Shown here in pieces: positions 1 through 12,556 of a stretch of 64,000 bases of DNA (position 1 is its first letter; each line of letters starts with the position of its first letter). This DNA comes from Guyanagaster necrorhizus (lineage: Eukaryota > Basidiomycota > Agaricomycetes > Agaricales > Physalacriaceae). The notes under the pieces were generated by a model. The model saw only the letters and a program-made list of their open reading frames with translations, made no database searches and had not been told where the DNA came from. The translations under genes were made by a program, and so were the position numbers. The stretch covers positions 20,326-84,325 of the forward strand of contig NW_025064958.1 of assembly GCF_019112545.1 (NCBI RefSeq), given 5' to 3'.

Positions 1-431
1 CTTTGTAGTATTCGTACTGCTGATTTACTATGCATAGTTGGCAATGCCCCATGGAGAGTCTACCCATGTGATTCTCATGGAGTATATCAAAGGAACAACT
101 CTCGCTCAGCTACAAGACAAGTATCCGAGCCACGATACCCCTCGATATAATCCCTTGCCTCAGAAGTCCTATAGTGAATGGCTCGATATGGCGAAAGAGC
201 TCGTAAGCGCTCCTCCATCATTTTGACGATTTTGTCACCGATGATTCCTCAGTACATTTCAGCGCTAAGAGGCATGTATGTCTGCAATTTCCGAGCGTAA
301 AGTAATACACTGCGACCTCAAACAGGAGAAATATGATGATCGCATCTACGACATCCCTGAAGCAGGTCGTGTACATCGACTTTGCATTTGCAGAGCTGAA
401 TGCGCGTCAGGACCTCATCGATGCCCATTAG
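1..431 (+). pseudogene. Protein-kinase-like (APH-type) relic 1, 5' end outside window
   Basis: This is the C-terminal half of a fungal protein-kinase-like gene that enters from the left edge. An exon from about 39 encodes MPHGESTHVILMEYIKG, a hinge-like segment. A 50-bp GT..AG intron follows (203-252). The next exon carries a catalytic-loop motif VIHCDLKQE and then VVYIDFAFAEL, the counterpart of the metal-binding DFG strand. These motifs lie in different frames, so at least two 1-nt frameshifts separate them, and a TAG at 429-431 closes the last frame. The closest relatives visible are the second and third relics downstream, which have the same motif order. Kinase activity is not expected. 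The assignment to the kinase/APH fold rests on the HxDL and IDF motifs only. Confidence 0.6.
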
Positions 432-706
432 AACTGTTATCGCTCCGTGGAATTGCTGACAGGCTGCTCAGTCAGCATAGGAAAGACTTTGAGCACTGGG
501 CGATGAAGAATTCTCCTCGAGGCTTGACGTATCCGGGTTGAGGCTCATGTTTATCTGCTCTACTACAGGCCCTCGCAATCGTTGTTTCACCTGAGATACA
601 TCTCTTGTTCATAACTCTAATGATATACATTTACTACGCTATATTTCACTATCTCTTCCATTCTGTGCAGTGGAAGACTATCGCGGCTTGTTAACGGATT
701 CGACAT

Positions 707-1470
707 TTGTTGAGAAATGCGCTTCAATCCGCTCTTGCGGAGGGTTTGCTTCAGTTCACTCTGGAAACTCCCCTTCAGAGCGGGACGAACTGGTGGTCCC
801 AAGTCTGGATGACCGAGGTCCAGAAGCGCGGTCGGACTGTGTCGCTCGGAAGCATCGTGTTGAAGATCTTCCAACCACCTCTTCTCCCGTCTCCCTACTT
901 GGGTGACCAGAGATATGTAACCGTCGAGTGTCCGAACCCTAGACGATTGGCGCGGATCGAGAATTTGGCTTATACCGAGTTGGGATCGCTACAAGGATCT
1001 GTGATACCGTATTATTATGGGCTCCATAAGGCGAGTTTCGATCATTACTAGAAGGATTTGTATTCCTGGCGAGCTGATTATTCCATAACTAACAATGCCG
1101 AATGGAGAGAAAGCTCGTGTGCTGCTTCTGGAGTATATTGAAGGAAAACCAGCAATGGAGTGGCTTGAAACTTATACCTTCCATGACAAAGGTCCGCCAC
1201 TCAGTGCAATATTGGATACAGATTATCTTCTCAAGGCAAAAAAACTCCTCAGTGCCTTGGTTGTTTTTTCCTTCGGATTATCATCTCGAGTCCGTTCTCA
1301 CACTTTGCGACCAGTACATTTCGATGATCCGTTGTTTCAGCCAGATAAATGCACAGGGTGTCATTCATCACGATAATTATCACCAAGGACTGGGAAGTCG
1401 TCGTTATTGACTTTGAGGGGAGGGGGCCCGTCTTTTTATGTCCTCAGGAGGTTAATAAGGGAAGCGACGC
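707..1470 (+). pseudogene. Protein-kinase-like (APH-type) relic 2
   Basis: This second copy covers more of the fold than the first. The stretch 707-1051 encodes a nucleotide-pocket-like part with VLKIFQPP (candidate catalytic lysine), then LQGSVIPYYYGLHKASF, a pattern common in fungal kinase-like proteins. From 1095 comes MPNGEKARVLLLEYIEG, aligned with relic 1. From 1311, YISMIRCFSQINAQGVIHHDN holds the HxDN catalytic loop, and VVVIDFEG follows in another frame. The shift falls just after the HxD motif. The acceptor before 1095 is not evident and no good ATG opens the first exon, so I call it a pseudogene. It lies about 300 bp from relic 1 in the same orientation, pointing to tandem duplication. 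Confidence 0.6.
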
Positions 1471-4047
1471 TTTTACCGCTCTCGATATCTAATTCTCTTG
1501 CTGTGACAATCACTACAGGGTGTTACAGAAGTGGACCGATACGGGCCTTCCGGACGGTTTGATGAGGCCTCGACATTTCTACTTTCCTAATGATTGATTG
1601 AAAAGTGAACAGAGAGTTTCGGAGAGTAGAGATACAGATTAATATTTATGAATTGAGCTGATTTGAAATGCAACCGAAAACTTGATATCGCCTCCGGGCT
1701 GTTAGATATGTAGTCAGAGACTCACAGTGGTCTTATGTCAAAGCTGGCTTTATCATACTTCTCCTTCATGTACAATGATGGCAGGTGGGAAGTTACCTGG
1801 AGAGCTTCAAGCCGTATGAGAAACTATTGTAGAAAAGAGTGTCAAAAAATTACTCAGTTTCATTCGCAGATTCTTTCAAAGGCAGCCGTCGAGTGACATT
1901 TTCTTTGTGAAGAAATTCCGCCGTTGTTGGGAAAGATCGCTTTCCGTTCGTGTTTGGCGAGTCTGTGTTTTATTGCTTGTTCAAGTTGTCTGTACTCTCT
2001 CTGCATTATTTCTCTTGACCACATTATGAACAACAAAATATATCGGAGTGGTGCATTTATCACGGCTTTTGGTGTAGCTGTTTCATTGCGTACTACATTG
2101 TAGCGAATGACCTCAGTTCGACTCTGAGAACATCCATTCTTGGAGAAACTTCATCCTTCCTTTTTATGTAAAGAACTAAGATCGTAGATTAGATCCAGAT
2201 TCACCAGGAGGCCATTGTTGGACCTCGAATAATCACTTGATTCAGATGCAAACACTCTTAAAGACAAGCCTGAGGCGATATTTTCCTTGTCGTCTCGTCT
2301 CGCCTGTCCAGCTTCGCTCTGTTGTACTGCCTGCGACCATTCGATTACCACGCACTACTCCATCGTGCCCGCCGACAATAACGACGGGGGAGAATAAGGA
2401 CATGTACAATTGGTCCATAGCTGAGGGGAAAATCCAGGGGATGGTAACGCGTATGCGTCGCAGCTTGTACTTGAGAGAGGATATACGGAACTGTACGAAC
2501 TACAGATTCATACACGAACGTTAGCTCCGTTCGTGAGGATGCTAGACCTACTCGCGGAGAGATCGGCAGTATACCTCACAGATGGACTTACTCGACCTTT
2601 GCTCTTTCGGTCCAGCATATCGCATGGGGGTTACGAGGGCAGATATCGAGACTCGATGAGATATGAAATCCTAGGAGAGGTGAAGTTAGATCTTAGGCTG
2701 ATCCATATATACCGAGCTTGGTTGGTTCGTATCATCGACCCTTACGAATACCTTCGGCGACCGTCATTGTGATGGCCCATCATCGTCGAAGCTATACAAC
2801 TTTCTGCTAAAAGCATTGTCTCGAAGCCTGAAGAAAGCTTAAGAGAGGGTGGAAATGGAGAGCAGTCGAATACCTTTTTTTATGATTCAATGTCCGCGAT
2901 CAGGCTGTCGTTAGACCGCCTTTCTTTCTTTCTAATTTCGAGTCTTGATGGCGGAACTCATGAGTCACATGGCCAATGGCCTTTGTAGCAAGGCTCGCTT
3001 TTGACAGGGTAGTGACTAGGATATGTCACGCGAGAATCTGCCCAGGCCGTTCTCCTTAGGTGTGCGCCAGCTTCTCGAAGCTAAAGAATAGCTGGTCATC
3101 GTCCTCACCGTTAGTTACGACAAATTCCTGCTCTACAGGTTGGGATCTCTGCTCTTTGGGTGGAACGAATTCTCTTTCATAAAAAGATCGTCGTTCATCG
3201 GGACATCTGGATAGGATCACAATTGAGGACATCGGTATTGAGGTGGTGTGGGGGGGCACTCTACTCTGGAACCGCTCCCAACTCCATTGGGTAACACCAC
3301 AGGCTCCAGAGCGGGACATGAGTTTGCTAGACGACGTGCGCAGGCAAACTCAGTAACCACCATCAAGTGGCTAGAGTGGCTGGTTTTTGACGACGTCGAT
3401 CCTGAATCGTTTAGGCAGAGTGAACCTATCGTTGAGCTCCTGCTCCTCTTTCTTTGCCCCAGGATTATTTGCATTACGACACGAAGAGCTTTGCATTCGG
3501 GAACAATGGCATGCCAACATTCCTCTCTTCCCTCTCCCTCGATCTCGATGGGGGTATATGACTGTGGCACTTCGTAGCGTCGACATCCTCTTCATCAGTA
3601 GGCATCCTGTATTTGAAAATATTGTGTTGCCGCTGGAGGAAGAACGTGGTCATTGTCACTTCCAAGAACCTGCAATTGACAGTTGTTCAGCACTTATTGT
3701 TGGAAATCCTCAGTGATGCGCAGGGTAGACTCCAGGCTGGTAAGGCCAGATGGTATGAACTTGTTATTCTACAGCTTCTACAGAGCTCGTATTTATACTC
3801 TCCAGGCTTGTATCTAGAATTTACTACAACATTCTCTTTCTCTCGAGCTTACTCATTAACTTTCGGCATGATGCCAGATTGCCCTTTCTAGAACTTTCCA
3901 GCAAAATCCCAACACTTATAAAGCAATTGATGGTGTTGATACCGTTTGCATTTCTTCAATTTCACTTTCGCGCACGCACTTCCGAAAATTTATTTCTATA
4001 GATGCCATCATGTACATTGGCCACTTAACGTCAGCCTAATGCATCCA
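1471..4047. other. Host intergenic DNA without a resolvable gene
   Basis: Normal CpG content and no recognisable domain. Short open frames at 2,237-2,524 and 2,533-2,772 (plus) have no family signature. From about 3,050 to 3,900 both strands hold overlapping open frames, and the plus strand contains plausible exon-like segments such as NSVTTIKWLEWLVFDDVDPE (about 3,344-3,403). I could not join them into a convincing model. This may be another decayed or spliced gene, and nothing here supports a function. Confidence 0.4.
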
Positions 4048-4450
4048 TCATCAGTCTCCTCCCAAAGTTGTACTTAGAAGGGATTTTTCGATGGATTTCA
4101 TTGCAGCAGAGAGAATATTATGACTCGGCCCTTTGTCTGCACTTGGAGTATCGACAAGGACTCGTGGCTGTTTAAGGGAATCCAAGGTAAATCCTTTTTG
4201 CTTGGAAATGCTTGGTTCTACAACCTCTAGAATGACTGTCTTGAGGTAGCATCGGACATTTGGTATCAAGCAAATGTCTGGGAAAGCAGAGAACTGTATG
4301 TCGGAACGCTCTGCAGGGAGTATTTCCATTCCTCGGGAGAGAGCCCATGGATATGCCCGAAGACAAGAACACAAGTGACTTCTCAATTCGCTTGTAGTCT
4401 GAGTCACAGTCGAGTCCTCTATATCGTAATCGTCTCAAAATGTTAAATTG
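4048..4450 (-). other. Possible 3' exon or separate small gene, unresolved
   Basis: A minus-strand frame from 4,407 to 4,051 reads like coding sequence, for example YPWALSRGMEILPAERSDI and ICLIPNVRCYLKTVILEVVE. It lies downstream of the hypothetical gene at 4,648-5,389 on the same strand and could be its last exon. I did not find a single donor and acceptor pair that clearly joins them. No domain is recognised. Confidence 0.3.
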
Positions 4451-4647
4451 TCTAACGCTTAGACGATTGTAGTGCGATCGACGGAGAATATAACTCCTGT
4501 CAGTTGTGAGACACCTTGAAGTAACGTAATATCATCCACAAAGCGAGAGTTGAGAGGGCACAGACTCCATGTCCAAGAACGAAAAGGATTCTATGATAAA
4601 TACAGAGACTAGCTCCTGTATGGTAAATGGTCTGATTCATGTCCGAC

Positions 4648-5389
4648 TCAAACAACAAGAAAGGGAGCGATACAACTACTGAAAAATGTTGCGAAAAGGT
4701 CCAAGTGATGCTGTTGTACATTTGCATACTTCTTCTGATACGTGTCTTTCTCGAGTATTAGACCGACGACTGGGCCATACCATAATTTCGTTGGCTCACG
4801 AGAACCGGTGAGGTTGACAATCGTGTTGTTCACAGAATCGGGATCCATGGCCAGGCACATTTGGTTCTTGGGGTACCAAAGCTCAAATGGCGGGTCATCA
4901 CCTCGTTCAACGACCCTTCGACAAGCGAGCTTATCCCGAGAAAAGAAGTCATCCAGCTGCGGCATATAGTCCACTATTTCGCCATAGGTTCCGTTTCGGA
5001 ATATGAACGTGAGAGTAATTTCCGTAGGAGCCGAGCCTTTTGCCTTTATTTTGAGTCTGTGAAAATGGGAACGAGATGAAGGCGTACTGCGTTGGTGAAA
5101 TAGGAGTCCTCGAATACGGGTCCTCCTTGGATCCTGATACACTATTTCCTGGTCGATTCTTGGATAATAATCAGTAAATCCGTGCTGTAGGCATGGACCC
5201 TCCGCGAAATGGATTCGAAAGCACTGGATTCACAAGTTTCAGTAGTTCGGTGGTAGGAAAATATTGGATGCAACGTACCACGTCTAGGCATAACTGTGTG
5301 CACCAGAATTCACCACACTGACAGATAGCGACGGGTTCACGGACGAGGTCCAGTCCTCTGCAGCCGTGGCAGATGAATAGCATAGACAT
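4648..5389 (-). CDS. Hypothetical protein with Cys-rich N-terminus, two exons
   Basis: Exon 1 runs 5389-5279 and exon 2 runs 5223-4648, joined over a 55-bp intron (GTACGT...CCAG) in phase 0. The product is about 228 residues. The N-terminus has six to seven cysteines arranged CHGC, then CQC, then CTQLC within residues 8-35, which could bind zinc, but the spacing fits no family I can name. The rest is mixed polar and aromatic, including DYMPQLDDFF and PFELWYPKNQMCLAMDPDS. There is no signal peptide or membrane span. The ATG at 5389 is followed by a second ATG two codons later. The joined frame has no internal stop, and the exon junction restores a single frame across two open frames, which supports it being real. 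Function is unknown. Confidence 0.5.
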
Positions 5390-6130
5390 AATTTCCTGGT
5401 GTGAGGTAGAGTTGAAGAGGCGTGCATGATAATTAATCCAGGAGATTACTGTAAGACCCTGAATTTATATATGAGGCAAATAGCGGTTCTACGTCATTAG
5501 AAGTTTTTGGTCAGTTGTTCCATCTCTATCTCACACTTAAAAGACACCGTGTCCGCAATACCTTGATCTGGCAATTTCCAATTCTGAACATGGGAACGTT
5601 CCATGGTCAAGACTTAGCGCTGTCGCAAAACTATTGTGCATCTGCTTTTTGTTGGATATGAGGGAGATTTGTGTTCAGTGCAGGTGAAAAATTGCACAAA
5701 CTGACATGCTTATTATTTAGTCTGTGTCTGGAAAATAATCCAGATTTACAAAGAAAGGAATAGAAGATCAGAGGATGCTTTTGAGACTCGAGAGTCGGTG
5801 CACCGACCTTGCACAACAAGCTCGGGGGGCAACTAATTCTGTAATATTATTTTCTTGACTGCTACTTACCGACTGCGAGATGTTTTTGCCGAAAAGCTGC
5901 CGTTGATGCCTTCGTAGCTTGACCTGAGTCTCCACGGACTTAGCCAAAACATTGAAGCACTCGACTAGCCTCTGGTCTTGCAATAATCAGGAACGTCCCT
6001 CATTTGCTCACAATTGTGGTCATTATAAGTTCGTCGTCATCGAAATCATCCAGCCCTTCTTGGAATCTGAGGCTCATTGGTCTCTTGTCTGTGCCGCAGA
6101 TGTTAGAATGCGAGCTTAGACCGAGACTTG
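5390..6130. other. Host intergenic DNA, nothing recognised
   Basis: CpG-normal sequence. The open frames on either strand are short and show no domain, repeat or RNA signature that I can identify. Confidence 0.4.
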
Positions 6131-6340
6131 CGGCCCCGTTGTTTGAAGATCTTCCTGGCATCGCTCCTACCTGTCATATCTCATACGCCATTTTCACTCG
6201 CTGTATCTCCGAAACAACTCGTTCTCTGTGAGAACTAGGCATATGACGAACAGAGAGACCTGCAGGAAATGGTTCTTGCGTATTACTATGGCAAGCATAA
6301 GGTGTGTTTGGTTCGTGATGTCGTAGCCTATGAGTCATGA
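6131..6340 (+). pseudogene. Protein-kinase-like relic 3, short fragment
   Basis: In one frame this stretch reads RCLKIFLASLLPV, then a stop (TAG near 6,236), then AYDEQRDLQEMVLAYYYGKH. This aligns with relic 2, where VLKIFQPPLLPS is followed by AYTELGSLQGSVIPYYYGLH at similar spacing. Only the N-lobe portion survives; no catalytic loop follows before the frame closes near 6,340. It is in the same orientation as relics 1 and 2, extending the array to three copies over about 6.3 kb. The match is by eye and short, so confidence is moderate. Confidence 0.45.
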
Positions 6341-7205
6341 TCTTCAAATACCTCCTTCGGGTCTAGCCAGCACTTTGATCTCCGAGACTTCATGTTTCAT
6401 TCCCCAATGCAATATGTTGCCAATCCCTGCCACCCATGATTCCATACCAATAGAGAAGATTACAAGGCGCGACATTACTCGAGCACGGCATAGTCCGCTC
6501 AGTTTGTTTCGTGCATGTAAGCCCTCAAGGCAGTTAGTCTCGACTCGTAAGCTATGTATACCAACAATTGTTCTTTTGGACGTCCCTTAGCTCGTTTTTA
6601 TTGATGGCGTCAAATTGAGTGTGATATGAATGTGCGTCCCGTTTTCGTAAGGTAGCTTTCCTCTCAGTATTGAGTTAATTTTACCGAATAGTGCCCTGCG
6701 TCTATTCCCCATGAAATGTGATGATTACTGTTCGTTATTAATACCTTTAGATTGTTACAGCATGGATACAATCTAAACTAGGAATCAAATAATCACATCG
6801 GAGACGAGAACAGCGATATGAATACCGAACTATCATGGCTTTTCCCTCCAAATACACACGTCCAGTACCGATAAATACGTAGAAATAAAGGTATTCCAGA
6901 ACATTGGCTTTTTATCACAATCGTCTCGGATCCCAAATTTACAAGTACATAATTCATACACACGGCCTAAAATTTTATGCTCACACGGGGAAATCTACAC
7001 CCTCCTTTGCATGATCCAAAGATGCAATGCTGTCCATCTGTGGAATACTATTGTTCTGAAGGAAGAACTTCAGGGTTAATTGATGACAAAAATCAAATGA
7101 ACACATACTGCTTTAGTACCACAGTCGCGATATGTGATCCTGGCGACTTTTGGTCCAGAATATCCACTATTTGTATGTGCTTCATGGACCCGCCGAGAAT
7201 TTAAC
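6341..7205. other. Host intergenic DNA, nothing recognised
   Basis: CpG-normal sequence downstream of the DUF6534-type gene. It probably includes that gene's 3' untranslated region. No other gene, RNA or repeat is evident. Confidence 0.4.
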
Positions 7206-8860
7206 CTAGGAAAGTTCAGCTCCCAATGAGGGCGACATGTAGGTCGGTACGCACATAGCAAGCAATGAGTTGACATATACTACAAGGTGTCAGATCAGTT
7301 AAGAATGCGAGAGGAGGTAAAGTCCGACATTTCGATAAGATTAAATCGACACCGAGAAAAACAAGGGAGTTTTGCCACACCAGATACTGGGATTCGAAGT
7401 CAGATCGAAGAACGAAATCAATATTTGAGTTACCGTACCGTAATGAGAGTGAATAATGAGCATGCACTGTAGGCCGATCAGTTTCGGTGTTATTACTTGA
7501 GCAGATGTGTTTACCTCGTGGCTAAGCCAGATATCACGACCAGCCGCATCAAGCTAAAGAGCATATCAGAAGTGCTACAAGAACAGGTCAACCATCAATC
7601 CATGAAGAAAGGAAATGGGTCACCTGGTGAACGCTGAAGCCTGCCTGCGTTTGTGAAGATAGTAACACATTGAGAGGGCAATTACAAAATCAGAAGTGAC
7701 AGCGACGGAAAAAAGGACACAAATTGATCCCTGGAAAATGCTTCAGATGGATGCGCATCCACGATCATGTGCAGCATGCCTTGATCGTCGGTATTAACAG
7801 GAAATTGGATATGGAGTATCTGCGGAGGATGGTATAAGAATCAATAGTGATCGCAAAGATGAGAAACCTTTTATTACGCGTCATAGACTGAGTCTGCAAA
7901 TCTGTTGTGAAGAGCAGAGTGGAAGATGAATGATCACTTACAAATTCCAGAACCCAAAGCTACTATCACCGTCAAGATCTGTGGGTACATTCTTTGGGAC
8001 TGGGGACAAAGGTTCATATACGTTGATGATGCCTACCACAATCCACGGGATAATTCTGTGGCAGTCACCGGTAACTTGAAGTAAATTAAGCTCGTGTTTG
8101 GAATGAGAGAGGGGCAAGCGCGAACGTTTCCAGATCCTGACAGCATATAAACTGTATGTTATACCAGTGAGTATATATGTGGCAACACATTGGGGAAACA
8201 TACGCTTCGACCCATATGCAGATGATCAGCTGAACAAGTACGGTTGAATGTCAGAGAATAGAAAATAGCCAAAGGACGAACACATATCAATAATTGAAGC
8301 TAACAACGTCATATGGCGATTAGGCACCTCTCTCAGATGACGGAACAAAGGAGATAAGTACCTTAAAGCTCCTAGCATTGGGAATCAGTTGGAGTAATAA
8401 CAGAATATTACCCATATTGTGACATACCATATGATATGAAACAGCCCCAGGTAGTCACCGAACAAGTCAACGAGATAGTGATATACTGCATGCATACTCA
8501 GAACAATATGAAGAACGTCGAGAACCCTGGGTAATATAGAAATCATTCGGATCGTGTTTATAAGCAACACAAGCTCGAACGCACCAAAGTATTGCAACCT
8601 GATCGAGATCATTTAACTGCATTCAATTATGGTCAGATGTCAACGTACGGAGTATCGATATATCCACCAATCATCTGGGTATTTCTTGTAGTATATGAGC
8701 GTTTGCAGATTCGTTATTCCAAATAGGCTGTTAACAGAGAGATTAGTAATGAGAGGGATGAAGTGAAGATTGCTTACATGGCAGCAACTGTTGAACCAAC
8801 GTAAATAGCGCCGAGATTCATTCCCAATGATGATACAGCAGTGTGGATTTCGGATGGCAT
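7206..8860 (-). CDS. DUF6534-type integral membrane protein, multi-exon
   Basis: This is a multi-pass membrane protein of a family expanded in agaricomycetes; its biochemical role is unknown. The ATG is at 8860 and the TAG at 7206-7208. Exons I could join in phase are 8860-8778, 8727-8649, 8598-8585 (14 nt), 8526-8428, 8371-8362 (10 nt), 8229-8204 and 8151-7942, all with GT..AG introns. Diagnostic segments in order are AIYVGSTVAAMLFGITNLQT, YYKKYPDD, VLDVLHIVLSMHAVYHYLV, ALYAVRIWKRSR, TSDFVIALSMCYYLHKRR, NSLVFLGVDLILSK and LYVNSLLAM. The last is the usual conserved end of the family. Exon limits between about 7,942 and 7,700 are not settled. No stop or frameshift was found in the joined parts, so the gene looks intact. 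Confidence 0.8.
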
Positions 8861-9369
8861 TTGGGATGCAAGGTTGAGGATAGGAGAAAAGCAGGAAAGT
8901 CAGTCAGTTCATATCGCTCGCAAGTTGATGCATCTGAAACGGTATCACGAAGTCAAAATGATATCCAGGGGGTAGTGCTGTGGAGTGCCTTCTCATGCAA
9001 AGCTGCACATCCCTTGCTCTATCTGAATGATGGGTGATAGCCGCTTGCTTCTCTACACATCGATAGGAGATGTATGTGCGCAAAAATTCCTTGGCTTCAT
9101 GATTGATCATTCCGTGGAAATGCGGGGGTTTTCAAGAGACCGTATGGTCCATAGTTATAAATACTATTTCGAGGATGGTGGACTCACTGAAATCAAATAA
9201 TTCGCGTTTCACCTTTGAGCACAGACAGCTTCGGGTAGCCAACGCAATGATAAAAGTGAATTGGGCAAAGTGGCCGGTCAACCCCGGATCCTATCCGAAT
9301 GAGGTCTTTGTGACAAGTCACAGATGCTTCTTTTACGAGGGCTCCACGTGACATTCACTCTGATTGTAA
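8861..9369. other. Promoter side of the DUF6534-type gene, no other gene seen
   Basis: CpG-normal sequence between two minus-strand genes. It should contain the promoter of the gene starting at 8,860 and the 3' region of the gene ending at 9,370. I see no clear TATA element or other site. Confidence 0.3.
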
Positions 9370-10063
9370 TTATACAGTAAAACGAAAGGTATTTACTGTT
9401 CCTTTTTGGATTGCATCTGCACTGGGACTCGAGAGCCATAAGATTTGATATCTCCCTACCAACAGTTTCATGATTGTACTCTGATCTTCTTTAGGTTTCC
9501 GAGTCATCTTCAACTGATCTTCGATGGCACATATTTTATTGATAATCGCGTGGCTGTAATTCATATTCAACTCCACCGTTGATCGATATGGATAGGATAG
9601 GTTCTCTTCCATCAAGAGATATTGTCCCATTTTTGTCTGCCACTGACCCTCCTCGAAGTTATCATTAGAATTAATGCAGTGCAATGCCATGTTCTGGACT
9701 GGGTCGAATCTCGATGAAAACATACAATCTACGAGTTCCAAACGCAGATGGAAAGACTCAGCGGTTGCTCGCTGGCGCTAACATGTTGTTCAAGGTAGTA
9801 TGTGCTGGAGTGGGGCATGTGTCTACAAGAGAGGATATATCACTTCTGAGAGAAATCTGATTTTGATGGGTGGGAGGCTGTAACTCCTCTAATAGTTCAT
9901 CAAATAGAAGATGTATGGAAGATTCAAAGGAGGGATATCGGAACGCAATAGACGGTAGCAAACCACAGCTAGTACGTCCCCCATCGATCCATTCTGTCTC
10001 TGACTCTGCGAGAGGTTCCATCGGTCGTATTCTTCTGCCCCATATGGGACCTTCCTCTTTCAT
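9370..10063 (-). CDS. Hypothetical protein, two exons, about 214 residues
   Basis: Exon 1 is 10063-9827 and exon 2 is 9777-9370, with a 49-bp intron (GTAGAC...GTTAG) in phase 0. The join reads through SDISSL to RQRATAESFHLRLELVDCMF with no stop. The protein is polar, with an acidic helical middle (SIHLLFDELLEELQPP) and a C-terminal half rich in predicted helix. No motif, signal peptide or membrane segment is visible. An upstream exon cannot be excluded because sequence before the ATG was not resolved. The second exon lacks an ATG of its own near its start, which favours the spliced model over two separate frames. Function unknown. Confidence 0.45.
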
Positions 10064-10940
10064 ATCTTCTCATATTTCTTCGCGACTCTAATGACACAAA
10101 TCTACTGCTGTATCTTTCTCTCTTTTTTCATGATATCTGATAACAAACAAGGACACGATCGCTATGCGGTATCCTTTTTCATCAAGGAAGACGCCTCCGG
10201 ATTAAACAACGTAAGGAGGTACAAATTTGATTTCTGCCAGTGGTGATGAGGCGGCGAAATGTAACGCTTGCACAGGAAGCGCTCAACCAAATCATATCTA
10301 TCTCCAGTCGCTCGGACCCAATATTCCAGGTGAGCGAGAACCGCGTCCTTCTACTGGAACCGTATCGCTAGGTCCAAGAGAGGGAATGGCTGGTGATAGT
10401 CTTGGTTACAGCTACGAACAAGCGGGAATCTACGGCAATGCAACACGTGATCTTGGAGACCGGACCGTACCAACGCTCCCACTACTTCCTAAGAATTTGA
10501 CGGGAAAACAAAGATGAGCTCTCGTGGTACGCGCAGACGTCGAGCGCTTTGTGCTCTGGGGTCCAATATTCCCTTGCATACTATACATCTCACCACTCCT
10601 CAATGCTAGGCCTCGAAACCTCTGCCGTCTACCTATATTTGGCTCACGAACGCGTCCCCCGATCCTGAATCCCAGTTTACGCGGAAGTTACGATCCCGAT
10701 GGTCTAGTCCCGTATACGTAGAAGCCGGTGCTGTCCAAGGACTTGAACAACTCATGTGGAAATGCCGATATTCTGATAGAAGAACAGGAATGTTACTTTC
10801 AGTGTGGAACTAATATGTACACACCGCTTCTTCAGAGATTTGTGGGGTGTATATCTCACGAACTTGATCAATTGTTTCTGGATGCTTAATGGTCCGTTCT
10901 GGAGTTTAACTTAGGAACAGTCAGTGCCTGTTGAGATCGA
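10064..10940. other. Host DNA with unassigned open frames, left edge of block 1
   Basis: Plus-strand open frames at 10,227-10,517 and 10,524-10,721 have no recognised family. CpG is normal up to about 10,938 and then vanishes, which places the left boundary of the decayed block here. Confidence 0.35.
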
Positions 10941-12556
10941 AAAAAGGGCTATGTATGTGGAGGGTAACCAGGAAATATACACTGTAAGGATCCAGAGACA
11001 GCTCAGCTTGAATGAGAATGATATTGAAGAAATCCAGACATTTTGGTATGAAGAAAGTGATGCTGAGGAAAATGAGAAGATTAATTTCACCAGACGACAC
11101 AATGATTCAGGATCAGATAACTATCCAGCATTGCAGCGAATGCCAAAGTAATGAGGATAAGCAATAAGCATCCTTATTTAGGGGAGAAGCATTCTCATCA
11201 GCTTAATTGGAAACAATGAGGCAGCATTGCTGACTTCGAATATCATTATGGTGGAAATACTGCACCAGAGAATGTGAATGCTTCTATGCCACTGTGCAGG
11301 AAGCACCACATGTAGAAGGTATATCAGTGATACAAACCTCACACCTTGATATTGTGTATCAGTTAGAAAGTGGACATGGAGTACCTTGTAAGCCATGAGG
11401 TCAAGCCATATGATACTTTGCTTTTGCATGACTTGTGAATTGAAATGATGGTTGACTACTGTTCACATTACTCACATAATGCTACAGCATCATTCAATCC
11501 TCTGTATATCACCAGGGGAAGATTTCATTATAATAGAAAGCACTTTACAGAGCCCAAACTTATTAAAATGATGATGCCTACAATCCTTAGTGATCCCTGT
11601 GGTTATAGATGGTGAGAGAGTGAACTTTTTTCACCTTCAACTTGTAGAAGGAACCACATACAGTGAAATATTCAATGGTGGAAAATGTGAAAGAATGGAA
11701 GGAAAATGTCTATGGTGATATTGGGCCAGTCACATCACTTTCTTTTTCTCTGTCATTGCTGGCTTTCTCTCACTGAGCCTTTGCATCTCTCATAGTTTGC
11801 TAGGGTTCCAACAACCATCAGCATGTCATTGTTGAATGAGATGATGCGTTGATATTTGAATATACCTGGGAGTGCTCACCACAATCTTCTTGTTCTTCCT
11901 GTGATTGTCAGTGCCTGCCTTCATGCTACTCTCTCATGACTTTCTCTGTGCCATGCAGACCATGTTGTACAGCAACCTCAATATATGAGATATTCCACCT
12001 ACAGCATGCTATGGGCCTTTCTGATTGCACAGTGGGACCTCTTCTCTGCATAGCTGTCACAGACTCTGACATATCTTATACCCCACATCCATGTTCAGAT
12101 GGGTAGCCTGTCACACCTCTTCTTTCATATCCATGTCATGCACCATCACTCTGTCTTTGGTCTGCACCATATTGATATATGTCTCTCCAGGCAGACCAAG
12201 CCCCAGCTTCCAACATGGCTGGATGCCCAGAGCAACATCCTATCTTCTTGCTTTCCATCATTCCTCAATGGGGCTGACAAGTCTTCTCCATCTACACTAC
12301 TTCCTGCCACCACAGAGATGTTCTCAACTTCTCTCCATGCCCACCATGACAAATCTGCACACACACTCTCTCTTTCCCATACTGCCTCTGTTGTCTCACC
12401 CACCTGCTCTAACTCTGACTTATGAAGCATTCACAGATACATCCTTTACTCTGCTCCATAATCTCATGATGCCACATTGCCCACCCTATCTGATCATCCT
12501 TTTTGCCTCCTCTCATTCTATAATTGACATATCTAGCATAATACCCACTACAATAC
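10941..12556. other. CpG-depleted DNA left of Copia, origin unknown
   Basis: Almost no CpG. A plus-strand frame at about 10,924-11,151 encodes an acidic segment (ESDAEENEKINFTRR) that may be the decayed end of a host gene. The rest, including a pyrimidine-rich stretch from about 11,850 to 12,500, has long but low-complexity Ser/Pro/His translations that I do not regard as genes. Either decayed host DNA or an old element that served as the Copia target. Confidence 0.35.
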
